This document shows, in pieces, positions 1-5,356 of a stretch of DNA of 13,695 bases. Origin of the DNA: an uncultured Oscillospiraceae bacterium (GTDB taxonomy: Bacteria > Bacillota > Clostridia > Oscillospirales > Acutalibacteraceae); the NCBI GenBank assembly GCA_902478605.1, contig CABSLQ010000069.1:1-13695 (forward strand), read 5' to 3'. Numbering within the stretch: the stretch's first letter is position 1; each line of letters starts with the position of its first letter. Below the pieces are notes generated by a model. It did not search any database and was not told where the DNA came from. It was given only the letters and a program-made list of their open reading frames with translations. Position numbers and translations under genes: made by a program.

Positions 1-194
1 GCCAGAACCACGTCGAACTCGGTCTTCTCTTCCGCAGCGGCAGCGCCGGCGGCGGGAGCAGCGGCGGCGGCAACGGCCACCGGAGCGGCGGCGGAAACGC
101 CGAACTCTTCCTCGAGGGCTTTCACCAGTTCGGACAGCTCCAGAACAGTCAGGGCTTTGACGTCTTCGATCAGCTTCATAACTTTATCAGACAT
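1..194 (-). CDS. rplL: Ribosomal protein L7/L12, N-terminal part (cut by window edge)
   Basis: The first 64 residues of the stalk protein L7/L12 are visible, beginning MSDKVMKLIEDVKALTVLEL; the rest lies left of the window. The dimerisation helices (about residues 1-30) are followed by an Ala/Pro-rich hinge (about 35-53) and the start of the C-terminal domain (EEKTEFDVVL), which recruits translational GTPases to the ribosome. The ATG at 194-192 has a GGAGG box at 207-203 with an 8-nt spacing. It lies 52 bp downstream of rplJ, the usual order, so it should be co-transcribed with rplJ and share its attenuator. Confidence 0.97.
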   Translation of the reverse strand, partial: MSDKVMKLIEDVKALTVLELSELVKALEEEFGVSAAAPVAVAAAAAPAAGAAAAEEKTEFDVVL

Positions 195-246
195 TTTGAA
201 ATCCTCCAATATAAAATTTTGTTTGGTTTTGGGTTTGACGCCATCA

Positions 247-777
247 TCAAGCGCTCTGCTTTTCGGCGATGGCATTCAGCGCGCACACCAGGCCGCGCAG
301 GTTGGCGTTCAGCACGCCGACGAAACCGCTGATCGGCGCATTCAGGCCGCCCAGCACCTTGGCGACGAGCACCTCTTTGGGCGGCATCTTCGCCAGCTCC
401 TCGACCTCCGCCTTGCCGATAACCTTACCCTCGACAAAACCGGCTTTGATCTCGAAATTTTTGTCCTTCTCCGCATACTCGCACAGGATTTTCGCGGCCG
501 CCACATGGTCGGAAGCGGACACGGCCAGCGCCGTGGACCCCTTGAGCACGCCATCCAGCTCGCTCAGATCGGCGCCCTCCGCCGCCCGGCGCAGCATGGT
601 GTTCTTCACCACGGCATAATCCACGCCCGCTTCGCGCAGCTTGCGGCGCAGCGCGGTGTCATCCGCCACGCTGATGCCCTTGTAGTTGACCACCACACCC
701 GCGACGGCGCCTTTCAGCTTCTCGGTCAGGCCGGCGACATACTCCTGCTTCTGCTGCAGAATCTTTTCACTTGCCAA
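247..777 (-). CDS. rplJ: Ribosomal protein L10 (TTG start)
   Basis: L10 anchors L7/L12 dimers to 23S rRNA at the base of the ribosomal stalk. The reading frame contains the L10 hallmarks YKGISVADDTALRRKLREAG and VVKNTMLRRA, and ends in an Ala/Leu-rich helical tail (LNAIAEKQSA) that binds L7/L12. I chose the TTG at 777-775, giving 176 aa starting (M)ASEKILQQKQEYV. A perfect GGAGGTG box (790-784) sits 6 nt upstream of it, whereas the in-frame ATG at 792-790 has no box and overlaps that one. Extending to 858 would run the gene through the terminator stem. The gene sits downstream of an L10 leader and attenuator and upstream of rplL. The start is inferred; the identity is certain. Confidence 0.96.
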   Translation of the reverse strand: MASEKILQQKQEYVAGLTEKLKGAVAGVVVNYKGISVADDTALRRKLREAGVDYAVVKNTMLRRAAEGADLSELDGVLKGSTALAVSASDHVAAAKILCEYAEKDKNFEIKAGFVEGKVIGKAEVEELAKMPPKEVLVAKVLGGLNAPISGFVGVLNANLRGLVCALNAIAEKQSA

Positions 778-830
778 ATCATTCACCTCCATGCTCGGGA
801 TTTGCCGTCTTCGCAGAGAGCGGCTTTCCC

Positions 831-867
831 AAAAAGAAAGCCCCTTCTGTGATTCCACAGAAGGGGC
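831..867 (-). terminator. Intrinsic terminator/attenuator just upstream of rplJ
   Basis: A perfect 12-bp stem (arms 840-851 and 856-867, loop 852-855) is followed on the minus strand by the T-rich run TTTCTTTTT (839-831). It lies between the L10 leader and the rplJ ribosome binding site, where it can switch between termination and read-through. This position is the known arrangement for rplJ-rplL attenuation in Firmicutes; the switching itself is inferred. Confidence 0.88.
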
Positions 868-984
868 GCTATAACCTCGTTGGCGGATCGGACCGCCTCG
901 CGCGTTAAAGCTCTCAACCTCGGCAGGCGGATACCCTATCCGTTAGGCGGCGAACCGCACCTGCTGTCTGTGGAAGAACAGCAA
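868..984 (-). promoter_or_regulatory. L10 leader (rplJ-rplL autoregulatory RNA)
   Basis: The minus-strand 5' region between the rplJ promoter and the attenuator contains the conserved pieces of the L10 leader: CCACAGACAGCAGGTG early, then CCTGCCGAGGTTG later, which pair around intervening hairpins. In the known system, excess L10(L7/L12) complex binds this RNA and favours the terminator, reducing rplJ-rplL expression. The boundaries are estimated from the promoter on one side and the terminator stem on the other. Confidence 0.85.
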
Positions 985-989
985 ACCCT

Positions 990-1018
990 ATACTAACACA
1001 AAACCGGAGGTTTTGCAA
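990..1018 (-). promoter_or_regulatory. Promoter of the L10 leader-rplJ-rplL unit
   Basis: On the minus strand, a -35 TTGCAA (1018-1013) and a -10 TAGTAT (995-990) are separated by exactly 17 bp. Transcription would start near 983 and enter the L10 leader directly. A 7-bp inverted repeat (CAAAACC, three bases, GGTTTTG; 999-1015) fills most of the spacer. It could be a weak hairpin at the end of the rplA transcript or a protein site. Confidence 0.7.
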
Positions 1019-1048
1019 TAGTTTTTTTCAGAATTACCGCGGCAGCAA

Positions 1049-1741
1049 TCAGCCGCCCACTTTGGCGGGATTGATCTTGACGCCCGGGCCCATGGTGGAA
1101 GCCACCACGCAGGAGCGGATATACTGGCCCTTCGCAGCGGCGGGCTTGGCGCGCACGATAGCGCCCAGCAGCGTCTCGAAGTTCTCCTGCAGCTTTTCGG
1201 CGCCGAAGGACACCTTGCCGATGGGGCAGTGGATGATGTTGGTCTTATCGAGACGGTACTCGATCTTACCGGCCTTCGCATCGGTGACCGCCTTGGCCAC
1301 ATCGGGGGTAACGGTGCCGGCCTTGGGGTTGGGCATCAGGCCGCGCGGGCCGAGCACCTTACCGAGACGGCCGACCACGCCCATCATATCAGGGCTGGCG
1401 ATGACCACGTCGAAATCCATCCAGCCGCCCTGGATCTGGGCGACCAGCTCTTCCGCACCGACGAAATCCGCGCCGGCCTCGGTGGCGGCCTGCGCCTTGT
1501 CCGCCTTGGCGAAGACGAGCACGCGCACCGTTTTGCCGGTACCGTGGGGCAGCACGACCGCGCCGCGGACCTGCTGATCCGCGTGACGGCTGTCAACGCC
1601 CAGCTTCACGTGCACTTCGACCGTCTCGTCGAATTTGGCCTTGCCGGTTTTGATGGCGAGATCGAGGGCCTCGTTGACATCATAAAGGTTGTTGCGGTCG
1701 ATCAGCTTGGCGCTGTCGACGTATTTCTTACCATGTTTCAT
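1049..1741 (-). CDS. rplA: Ribosomal protein L1
   Basis: The 230-aa product is full length for L1, which binds 23S rRNA at the mobile L1 stalk and in many bacteria also represses its own operon. Recognisable segments are the N-terminal MKHGKKYVDSAKLIDRNNLY, the central GRLGKVLGPRGLMPNPKAGT (the most conserved L1 stretch) and the C-terminal VVASTMGPGVKINPAKVGG. The ATG at 1741-1739 has a GGGAGG box at 1756-1751 with a 9-nt spacing. It follows rplK by about 107 bp. The next transcribed gene is rplJ, which has its own promoter, so rplA may be the end of the upstream unit. Confidence 0.97.
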   Translation of the reverse strand: MKHGKKYVDSAKLIDRNNLYDVNEALDLAIKTGKAKFDETVEVHVKLGVDSRHADQQVRGAVVLPHGTGKTVRVLVFAKADKAQAATEAGADFVGAEELVAQIQGGWMDFDVVIASPDMMGVVGRLGKVLGPRGLMPNPKAGTVTPDVAKAVTDAKAGKIEYRLDKTNIIHCPIGKVSFGAEKLQENFETLLGAIVRAKPAAAKGQYIRSCVVASTMGPGVKINPAKVGG

Positions 1742-1819
1742 TGGTTATTTCCTCCCTGTTGATACCGCGGGCACGTCCGCAGGGGACGGGCGGTATGAGT
1801 GGTAAAATCGGAATATCGG

Positions 1820-1847
1820 AAAAAAGTTCCTCCCACCCGGAACGGGT
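1820..1847 (-). promoter_or_regulatory. Possible weak attenuator between rplK and rplA
   Basis: Two mutually exclusive hairpins overlap the rplK stop codon on the minus strand. One pairs ACCCG with CGGGT (1847-1843 with 1839-1835). The other pairs GTTCC with GGAAC (1843-1839 with 1830-1826) and is followed by six T residues (1825-1820), like a short terminator. The stems are only 5 bp, so this may be chance. It sits where L1/L11 feedback or differential expression could act. Confidence 0.25.
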
Positions 1848-1848
1848 A

Positions 1849-2274
1849 TTAATCGACGACTTCAATGCCCATGCTGCGCGCGGTGCCGGCGATCATGCTC
1901 ATGGCACTCTCGATATTGGCCGCGTTGAGGTCGGGCATTTTGGTTTCGGCGATTTTGCGCACCTGTTCCCGCGTAATCTTGGCAACCTTGGTCTTGTTCG
2001 GCACGCCGGAAGCGGTCTCGATGCCGCAGGCCTTCTTGATGAGGACCGCCGCGGGGGGCGTCTTGGTGATAAAGGTAAAGGAACGGTCGGCGTACACCGT
2101 GATGACCACGGGGATCACGAGACCCACGTCGTTCTTGGTACGCTCGTTGAATTCCTTGGTGAAAGCCATGATGTTGACGCCGTGCTGACCGAGAGCCGGA
2201 CCAACAGGGGGGGCCGGTGTCGCTTTGCCGGCCGGGATCTGCAATTTGATGTAACCGGTAATTTTCTGAGCCAT
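1849..2274 (-). CDS. rplK: Ribosomal protein L11
   Basis: The 141-aa product has the normal L11 length. L11 binds the GTPase-associated region of 23S rRNA and is needed for elongation-factor function and the stringent response. The N-terminal domain carries the Pro-rich stretch IPAGKATPAPPVGPALGQHG, and the C-terminal RNA-binding domain has KMPDLNAANIESAMSMIAGT followed by ARSMGIEVVD. The ATG at 2274 is chosen because MAQKITGYIKLQIPAG is the standard N terminus and GGAGGTG (2290-2284) lies upstream; the longer open frame to 2388 has no L11-like sequence. It lies between nusG and rplA in the conserved order. Confidence 0.97.
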   Translation of the reverse strand: MAQKITGYIKLQIPAGKATPAPPVGPALGQHGVNIMAFTKEFNERTKNDVGLVIPVVITVYADRSFTFITKTPPAAVLIKKACGIETASGVPNKTKVAKITREQVRKIAETKMPDLNAANIESAMSMIAGTARSMGIEVVD

Positions 2275-2366
2275 TTTTACTTGCACCTCCAAAAATTGTG
2301 GTAAATGGCGGAGCGCCGCAGGGCGCCCCTCCCACAGCCGGAAGCGTGTCCGGCGCACAGGAAAGC

Positions 2367-2384
2367 CCCGCCGCACGCGGCGGG
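2367..2384 (-). other. GC-rich hairpin between nusG and rplK
   Basis: A 7-bp perfect stem (CCCGCCG/CGGCGGG, four-base loop) lies in the 129-bp nusG-rplK gap. The downstream minus-strand sequence is GCTTTCC, which is too poor in T for a good terminator. It may be a partial terminator, a pause or an mRNA-stability element that tunes nusG against rplK; its function cannot be told from sequence. Confidence 0.35.
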
Positions 2385-2403
2385 CCAATCGTCAGGGATG
2401 AGC

Positions 2404-2925
2404 TTAATCCATCGGTTCCGCCTGATCCAGCTCCAGCTCGACGGGGGTTTCCCGCCCGAACATGGAAATGGTCACGCGCACCTTGTTTTTCTCGAGATCG
2501 ATTTCGTCCACCACGCCGGAAAAATTCTCCAGCGGGCCGTCGATGATGCGCACCGTATCGCCCACGTTGTAGGTGATTTCGATCTCGCGCTTTTCCACGC
2601 CGAGGGCGGCGACCTCTTCCTCCGTCAGAGGAATCGGCTTGCCGTTCGGCCCGACAAATCCGGTACAGCCCCGCGTGTTGCGCACCACATACCAGGAATC
2701 GTCGGTCATCACCATCTTGACCAGCACATAGCCGGGGAATATTTTCCGCTCGACCTCGCGCTTTTTGTTGTCCTTGATCTCGACAACCGTCTCGGTGGGA
2801 ACGCGGATCTCGTGGATCCAGTCGTGCAGCTTACGGTTTTCCACAATCTTCTCGAGATTGGTGGCCACCTTGTTTTCATAGCCGGAATAGGTATGCACCA
2901 CATACCACTTTGCCTGTTCACTCAT
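2404..2925 (-). CDS. nusG: Transcription termination/antitermination factor NusG
   Basis: The 173-aa protein begins MSEQAKWYVVHTYSGYENKV, the standard NusG N terminus. The NGN domain (about 1-115) contains KIFPGYVLVKMVMTDDSWYV and RNTRGCTGFVG, and the C-terminal KOW domain (about 120-173) contains YNVGDTVRIIDGPLENFSGV. NusG binds the clamp of RNA polymerase and affects pausing, Rho action and transcription-translation coupling. The ATG has GGAGG seven bases upstream. It is 42 bp downstream of secE and in the same operon. Confidence 0.98.
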   Translation of the reverse strand: MSEQAKWYVVHTYSGYENKVATNLEKIVENRKLHDWIHEIRVPTETVVEIKDNKKREVERKIFPGYVLVKMVMTDDSWYVVRNTRGCTGFVGPNGKPIPLTEEEVAALGVEKREIEITYNVGDTVRIIDGPLENFSGVVDEIDLEKNKVRVTISMFGRETPVELELDQAEPMD

Positions 2926-2967
2926 GGGCAGTCCTCCATTCGCGTTGTGTTGACAAGCCGCAAAGGA

Positions 2968-3321
2968 TTAGCCGTTCTGCAGCATGAGCCTCACCAGGGC
3001 GCCAAGGCCGAAGTCGATAAGGCACGTCACAATCCCGATGATGGCGCACATGACCAGCGTCACGCAGGTGTTGCGCACCACGGTGGGGAAGGTCGGCCAA
3101 ATGATCTTCTTGAATTCCCCTTTGAGATCCCGGAAATATTTGGCGATCCGTTTACCCAAACCGGGGCCCTTTTTCTTGGCGGATTTACCGTCGGCGGTCT
3201 TACCGTCTGCTGACTTACCGTCTTTGGTATCTTTGCCGGATTTTTCGGCCTTTTTTGCTGTTTCGTCCGCTGAGGTCTCCTCGGCCTCGTCCACGGCGTT
3301 CAGGTCTTTCTCGTCAGCCAT
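2968..3321 (-). CDS. secE: Preprotein translocase subunit SecE with long charged N-terminal extension
   Basis: SecE clamps the SecY channel of the Sec translocon in the inner membrane. The C-terminal part is a typical single-spanning SecE: an amphipathic segment YFRDLKGEFKKIIWPTFPTV (about residues 62-81) followed by a transmembrane helix (about 85-112). The first 50 or so residues are extra: Lys/Asp/Ala-rich, with a near-tandem repeat DGKSADGKTADGKSA. At 117 aa the protein is about twice the length of a minimal SecE. The ATG at 3321 has GGAGGG just upstream in AAAAGGAGGGTTCGAAATG. The gene lies between rpmG and nusG, its usual place. Confidence 0.94.
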   Translation of the reverse strand: MADEKDLNAVDEAEETSADETAKKAEKSGKDTKDGKSADGKTADGKSAKKKGPGLGKRIAKYFRDLKGEFKKIIWPTFPTVVRNTCVTLVMCAIIGIVTCLIDFGLGALVRLMLQNG

Positions 3322-3363
3322 TTCGAACCCTCCTTTTCATGTGGGTGTCTGCTGCCGCACCGA

Positions 3364-3513
3364 TCACTTGGTTTCCCGGTGAAGGGTGTGCTTGCGGCAG
3401 AACCGGCAATACTTGTTCATTTCCAGCCGGTCCGGATCGTTCTTCTTGTTCTTCATGGTGTTGTAGTTGCGCTGTTTGCACTCCGTGCAGGCCAGGGTAA
3501 TCTTCACTCTCAT
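3364..3513 (-). CDS. rpmG: Ribosomal protein L33, zinc-binding type
   Basis: The 49-aa product starts MRVKITLACTECKQRNYNTM and carries the four zinc-ligand cysteines of the C+ form of L33, as two CxxC pairs (C9/C12 and C36/C39). L33 is a small 50S subunit protein near the E site. The start at 3513 has GGGAGGTG (3526-3519) five bases upstream; the open frame running further upstream to 4047 is antisense to the lipoprotein and has no L33 sequence. It is the first gene of the rpmG-secE-nusG-rplK-rplA transcript. Confidence 0.96.
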   Translation of the reverse strand: MRVKITLACTECKQRNYNTMKNKKNDPDRLEMNKYCRFCRKHTLHRETK

Positions 3514-3610
3514 AACGGCACCTCCCGATTTTCGGAAATTTGTGAACCTCCCTCGACGAGGGGGACAGCGCCCAAAAATGGGCACAAAAAAATAACCCCC
3601 TTTTGAGGTA
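3514..3610 (-). promoter_or_regulatory. 5' untranslated leader of the rpmG operon
   Basis: About 95 nt separate the predicted transcription start from rpmG. The leader can form a GCCCA/TGGGC hairpin (3570-3574 with 3579-3583) and a CCCTC/GAGGG hairpin (3550-3554 with 3558-3562). Neither is followed by a T-run, so neither is a terminator. I recognise no named RNA family here. Confidence 0.3.
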
Positions 3611-3616
3611 TTATCT

Positions 3617-3645
3617 ATGATAGCACAACTCCCCGCCGGGGTCAA
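3617..3645 (-). promoter_or_regulatory. Promoter of the rpmG-secE-nusG-rplKA operon
   Basis: On the minus strand, -35 TTGACC (3645-3640) and -10 TATCAT (3622-3617) are separated by exactly 17 bp, a near-consensus housekeeping promoter. A long A/T palindrome (3649-3670) begins immediately upstream of the -35 box. Confidence 0.85.
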
Positions 3646-3648
3646 GCT

Positions 3649-3670
3649 TTTTTTCGGTATACCGAAAAAA
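3649..3670. repeat. 22-bp perfect palindrome next to the rpmG promoter
   Basis: Six T, the core CGGTATACCG and six A form a perfect palindrome with no spacer. It lies 3 bp upstream of the rpmG -35 box and about 80 bp upstream of the divergent lipoprotein start. A spacer-free palindrome suits a dimeric DNA-binding protein better than an RNA hairpin. The A/T flanks might also act as an UP element for the rpmG promoter. The binding protein is unknown. Confidence 0.5.
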
Positions 3671-3690
3671 TTGGCGTTCCAACTGCAGCA

Positions 3691-3715
3691 AATAGGTCCC
3701 CGGCCGACACCTATT
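3691..3715. repeat. Inverted repeat upstream of the lipoprotein gene
   Basis: AATAGGT (3691-3697) and ACCTATT (3709-3715) are perfect 7-bp inverted arms around an 11-nt GC-rich centre containing CGGCCG. It lies 33 bp before the lipoprotein ATG, where an operator or a 5'-UTR hairpin could act. I found no convincing -35/-10 pair for this gene, so the site may overlap its promoter. Confidence 0.35.
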
Positions 3716-3748
3716 GTATGGAAGCCCAAATCGAATGGGGGTATTGCA

Positions 3749-4705
3749 ATGAAAAAAAGCGGTATTTTCGCGGCCGCGGCGGCCTGCTGCCTGCTGCTGG
3801 CCGCCTGCATGGCACCGGAGGACGCGGGCGGCCTTCCCTTCAGCGCGCCGGCCGCAAGCGGAAGCGTTTCCTCGGCGCCGGCACAGAATCCCACGGGCGA
3901 ATCGTCCGGGGCGGCCGAGACACCGGCATCGTCGTCGGCTTCTCCGACCACCGATCCGCCGGCAGCGACCACCTCCGCGCCGACGACCGTCTCCACCCGC
4001 AACGGCCCGCCAACCGGCTTTGGGACGACCCGGTCCGATACCAACACTGTGGTCTGCCGGATCGTCAGCGGCGCGGATCGGGGGATCCTTCTGCTGGCCG
4101 CGCTGAAGGGAGACGGCAGTGCAGACAGCGTGCTTCGTCTGTCCGTCGACGGGCTGACCGTAGAAGGCGGCCCGCTGCGCGACGGTATGACGGTGGGGGT
4201 GTCTTACAACGGTCTGGTCGCCCAAAGCTTTCCGGCCCAGTTGGGAAACCCCACCCGCATAAGCGTGCGGGAAGAGGCCGCGGACGATCGGTGCGCCCTG
4301 TATCTGAAGGCACTGAACGACCTGTGGGAAGAGGATCCCGCCCTGAACAGCGGCATCGAGATCATTGGCCTGGATTTGTCCGAAACCTCCCTGACCCCTT
4401 CCGAACAGCTGGCAGTAGGCTGGACCTTCCGGGAACAGCATCAGCTCGACGTGGTGCGGGGCACCATGCAGGAGCTGCAGGAGCAGGGCTATTTCCAGAC
4501 AAGCGAGAACGGCTTCACCGAATGGGAAAAGGGCTGCCACTTCTCCATCCGGGAGGAGGGGGAGCGGAACCAGGACAAGGTGGTGTTCACCGCGCAGAAA
4601 TGGCGCACCTCCCTGGCGGCTTACGTGCTGGCCGACTGCACCGCGTCCCGCGGCGCGGATGGGTACTGGTCCGATTATGAGGTGGGAAGCCGCATGGCCG
4701 CATAA
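3749..4705 (+). CDS. Putative lipoprotein of unknown function, DUF3221-like plus C-terminal domain
   Basis: The 318-aa protein has a lipoprotein signal peptide (MKKSGIFAAAAACCLLLAAC) with lipobox L-A-A-C, so it should be lipid-anchored at Cys20 on the outer face of the membrane. Residues about 21-95 are a Ser/Ala/Thr/Pro-rich linker. A beta-rich domain (about 98-180) ends GMTVGVSYNGLVAQSFPAQL, resembling the YobA/DUF3221-type OB-like fold. The last 130 residues contain LYLKALNDLWEEDPALNSG and VVFTAQKWRTSLAAYVLADC, a pattern I associate with uncharacterised clostridial lipoproteins. ATG 3749 is preceded by GGGGG. The upstream open frame from 3617 would add 44 residues before the signal peptide and is rejected. 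The gene appears monocistronic and ends at a strong terminator. Confidence 0.85.
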   Translation: MKKSGIFAAAAACCLLLAACMAPEDAGGLPFSAPAASGSVSSAPAQNPTGESSGAAETPASSSASPTTDPPAATTSAPTTVSTRNGPPTGFGTTRSDTNTVVCRIVSGADRGILLLAALKGDGSADSVLRLSVDGLTVEGGPLRDGMTVGVSYNGLVAQSFPAQLGNPTRISVREEAADDRCALYLKALNDLWEEDPALNSGIEIIGLDLSETSLTPSEQLAVGWTFREQHQLDVVRGTMQELQEQGYFQTSENGFTEWEKGCHFSIREEGERNQDKVVFTAQKWRTSLAAYVLADCTASRGADGYWSDYEVGSRMAA

Positions 4706-4763
4706 AAGGTTCCCCCGGCGGCGTGGACCGTCCAAGCGCCGTTTTCCGTCAATCAAGTCAAAA

Positions 4764-4806
4764 CGCTCCGGGCCCGTGACAGGTTCACCGGCCCGGAGCG
4801 CTTTTT
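4764..4806 (+). terminator. Bidirectional intrinsic terminator between convergent genes
   Basis: An 11-bp perfect stem (CGCTCCGGGCC, 4764-4774, with 4790-4800) is topped by a further GTGA/TCAC stem and followed on the plus strand by CTTTTTG. On the minus strand the stem is followed by GTTTTGA. It lies between the lipoprotein (plus) and the TIGR04076-type gene (minus) and can serve both. Confidence 0.88.
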
Positions 4807-4838
4807 GTGTCTTTTAGGCGGTTCCCGGTTCCGCGGAC

Positions 4839-5186
4839 TTAACCGCAGAAGCCGCCCTCGTAAAAATTCGCATTCTCCAGCTTTTCCGCCGTCATCCGGA
4901 AGATGACGTTGCCGTCCGGGCATACGACATCCTTGCTGTACCGGCCGGTGCCGCCGATACGCTTCAGATCCCCGCCGCTCCGGACCGCCTCCATGATCGG
5001 GAACATCATCAGCATGACCTTCGAGCAGATCCCCTGCCCCTGCGCATTGACGGGGCAGCCATAGGTGCCGGTATACGTATCGCCGATCTCCTCGCCGTTG
5101 CGGCAATACCGCTCGGGCCGATCGCCGCGGAGATACCCGATCACCTCAATTGTCCATGCGTATTCCTCGGCATACCATTTTTTCAT
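4839..5186 (-). CDS. TIGR04076-type small cysteine-containing protein
   Basis: The 115-aa protein resembles the TIGR04076 family of small proteins of unknown function. Shared features from memory are a central Cys-Pro (C44), a Cys before a helix (GICSKVMLMMFPIMEAVRSG, C54), Gly-Gly after that helix and VCPDGNVIFRM (C89) near the C terminus. Cysteines 28, 44, 54, 89 and 114 might bind a metal or be redox-active; no function is known. The start at 5186 is preceded by GGGGGAG; the open frame to 5324 would place the N terminus across its own promoter. It is divergent from the MerR operon and convergent with the lipoprotein. Confidence 0.8.
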   Translation of the reverse strand: MKKWYAEEYAWTIEVIGYLRGDRPERYCRNGEEIGDTYTGTYGCPVNAQGQGICSKVMLMMFPIMEAVRSGGDLKRIGGTGRYSKDVVCPDGNVIFRMTAEKLENANFYEGGFCG

Positions 5187-5225
5187 GACGCTCCCCCGTT
5201 TCTTATGCGTGGTCATTTCACCTAT

Positions 5226-5254
5226 AGTATAAAGGAAAATACCGCTGCAGACAA
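5226..5254 (-). promoter_or_regulatory. Promoter of the TIGR04076-type gene
   Basis: On the minus strand, -35 TTGTCT (5254-5249) and -10 TATACT (5231-5226) have a 17-bp spacer, about 40 bp before the start codon. The -10 lies in the 13-mer TTTATACTATAGG (5233-5221), which occurs identically in the divergent merR promoter. Confidence 0.7.
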
Positions 5255-5262
5255 GCCCATAG

Positions 5263-5283
5263 GCCGCTGAGGCGGCGTTTTTT
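5263..5283 (+). terminator. Short hairpin with T-run between the divergent promoters
   Basis: GCCGC (5263-5267) pairs with GCGGC (5272-5276) around a four-base loop, followed by GTTTTTT. The stem is short (5 bp), so this is a weak plus-strand terminator at best. It could shield the merR promoter from read-through coming from the left. Confidence 0.35.
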
Positions 5284-5303
5284 GCCGTTTTGAAAAAAAG
5301 GGG

Positions 5304-5334
5304 TTGCTTGTGACGCGGCGTCATGTTTTATACT
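5304..5334 (+). promoter_or_regulatory. MerR-type promoter with 19-bp spacer and central dyad
   Basis: -35 TTGCTT (5304-5309) and -10 TATACT (5329-5334) are separated by 19 bp. Inside the spacer lies the perfect dyad TGACGC-G-GCGTCA (5311-5323). An over-long spacer with an operator dyad between the two boxes is the signature of promoters that MerR-family proteins activate by DNA twisting. It drives the adjacent MerR-family gene, so autoregulation is inferred. A 17-bp alternative (TTGTGA with TACTAT) exists but fits less well. Confidence 0.75.
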
Positions 5335-5356
5335 ATAGGACAGGAGGCGATAACGC

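Noticed and set aside
778..858. An upstream extension of rplJ to the ATG at 858
   Set aside because: It would translate through the attenuator stem, and the true ribosome binding site (GGAGGTG) lies inside the extension.
3617..3748. An upstream start for the lipoprotein gene at 3617
   Set aside because: It would add 44 residues before a clear lipoprotein signal peptide and cover the divergent rpmG promoter and both inverted repeats.
5187..5324. An upstream start for the TIGR04076-type gene at 5324
   Set aside because: It would place coding sequence over the gene's own promoter and the merR promoter. The start at 5186 has a GGGGGAG box and gives the expected family length.
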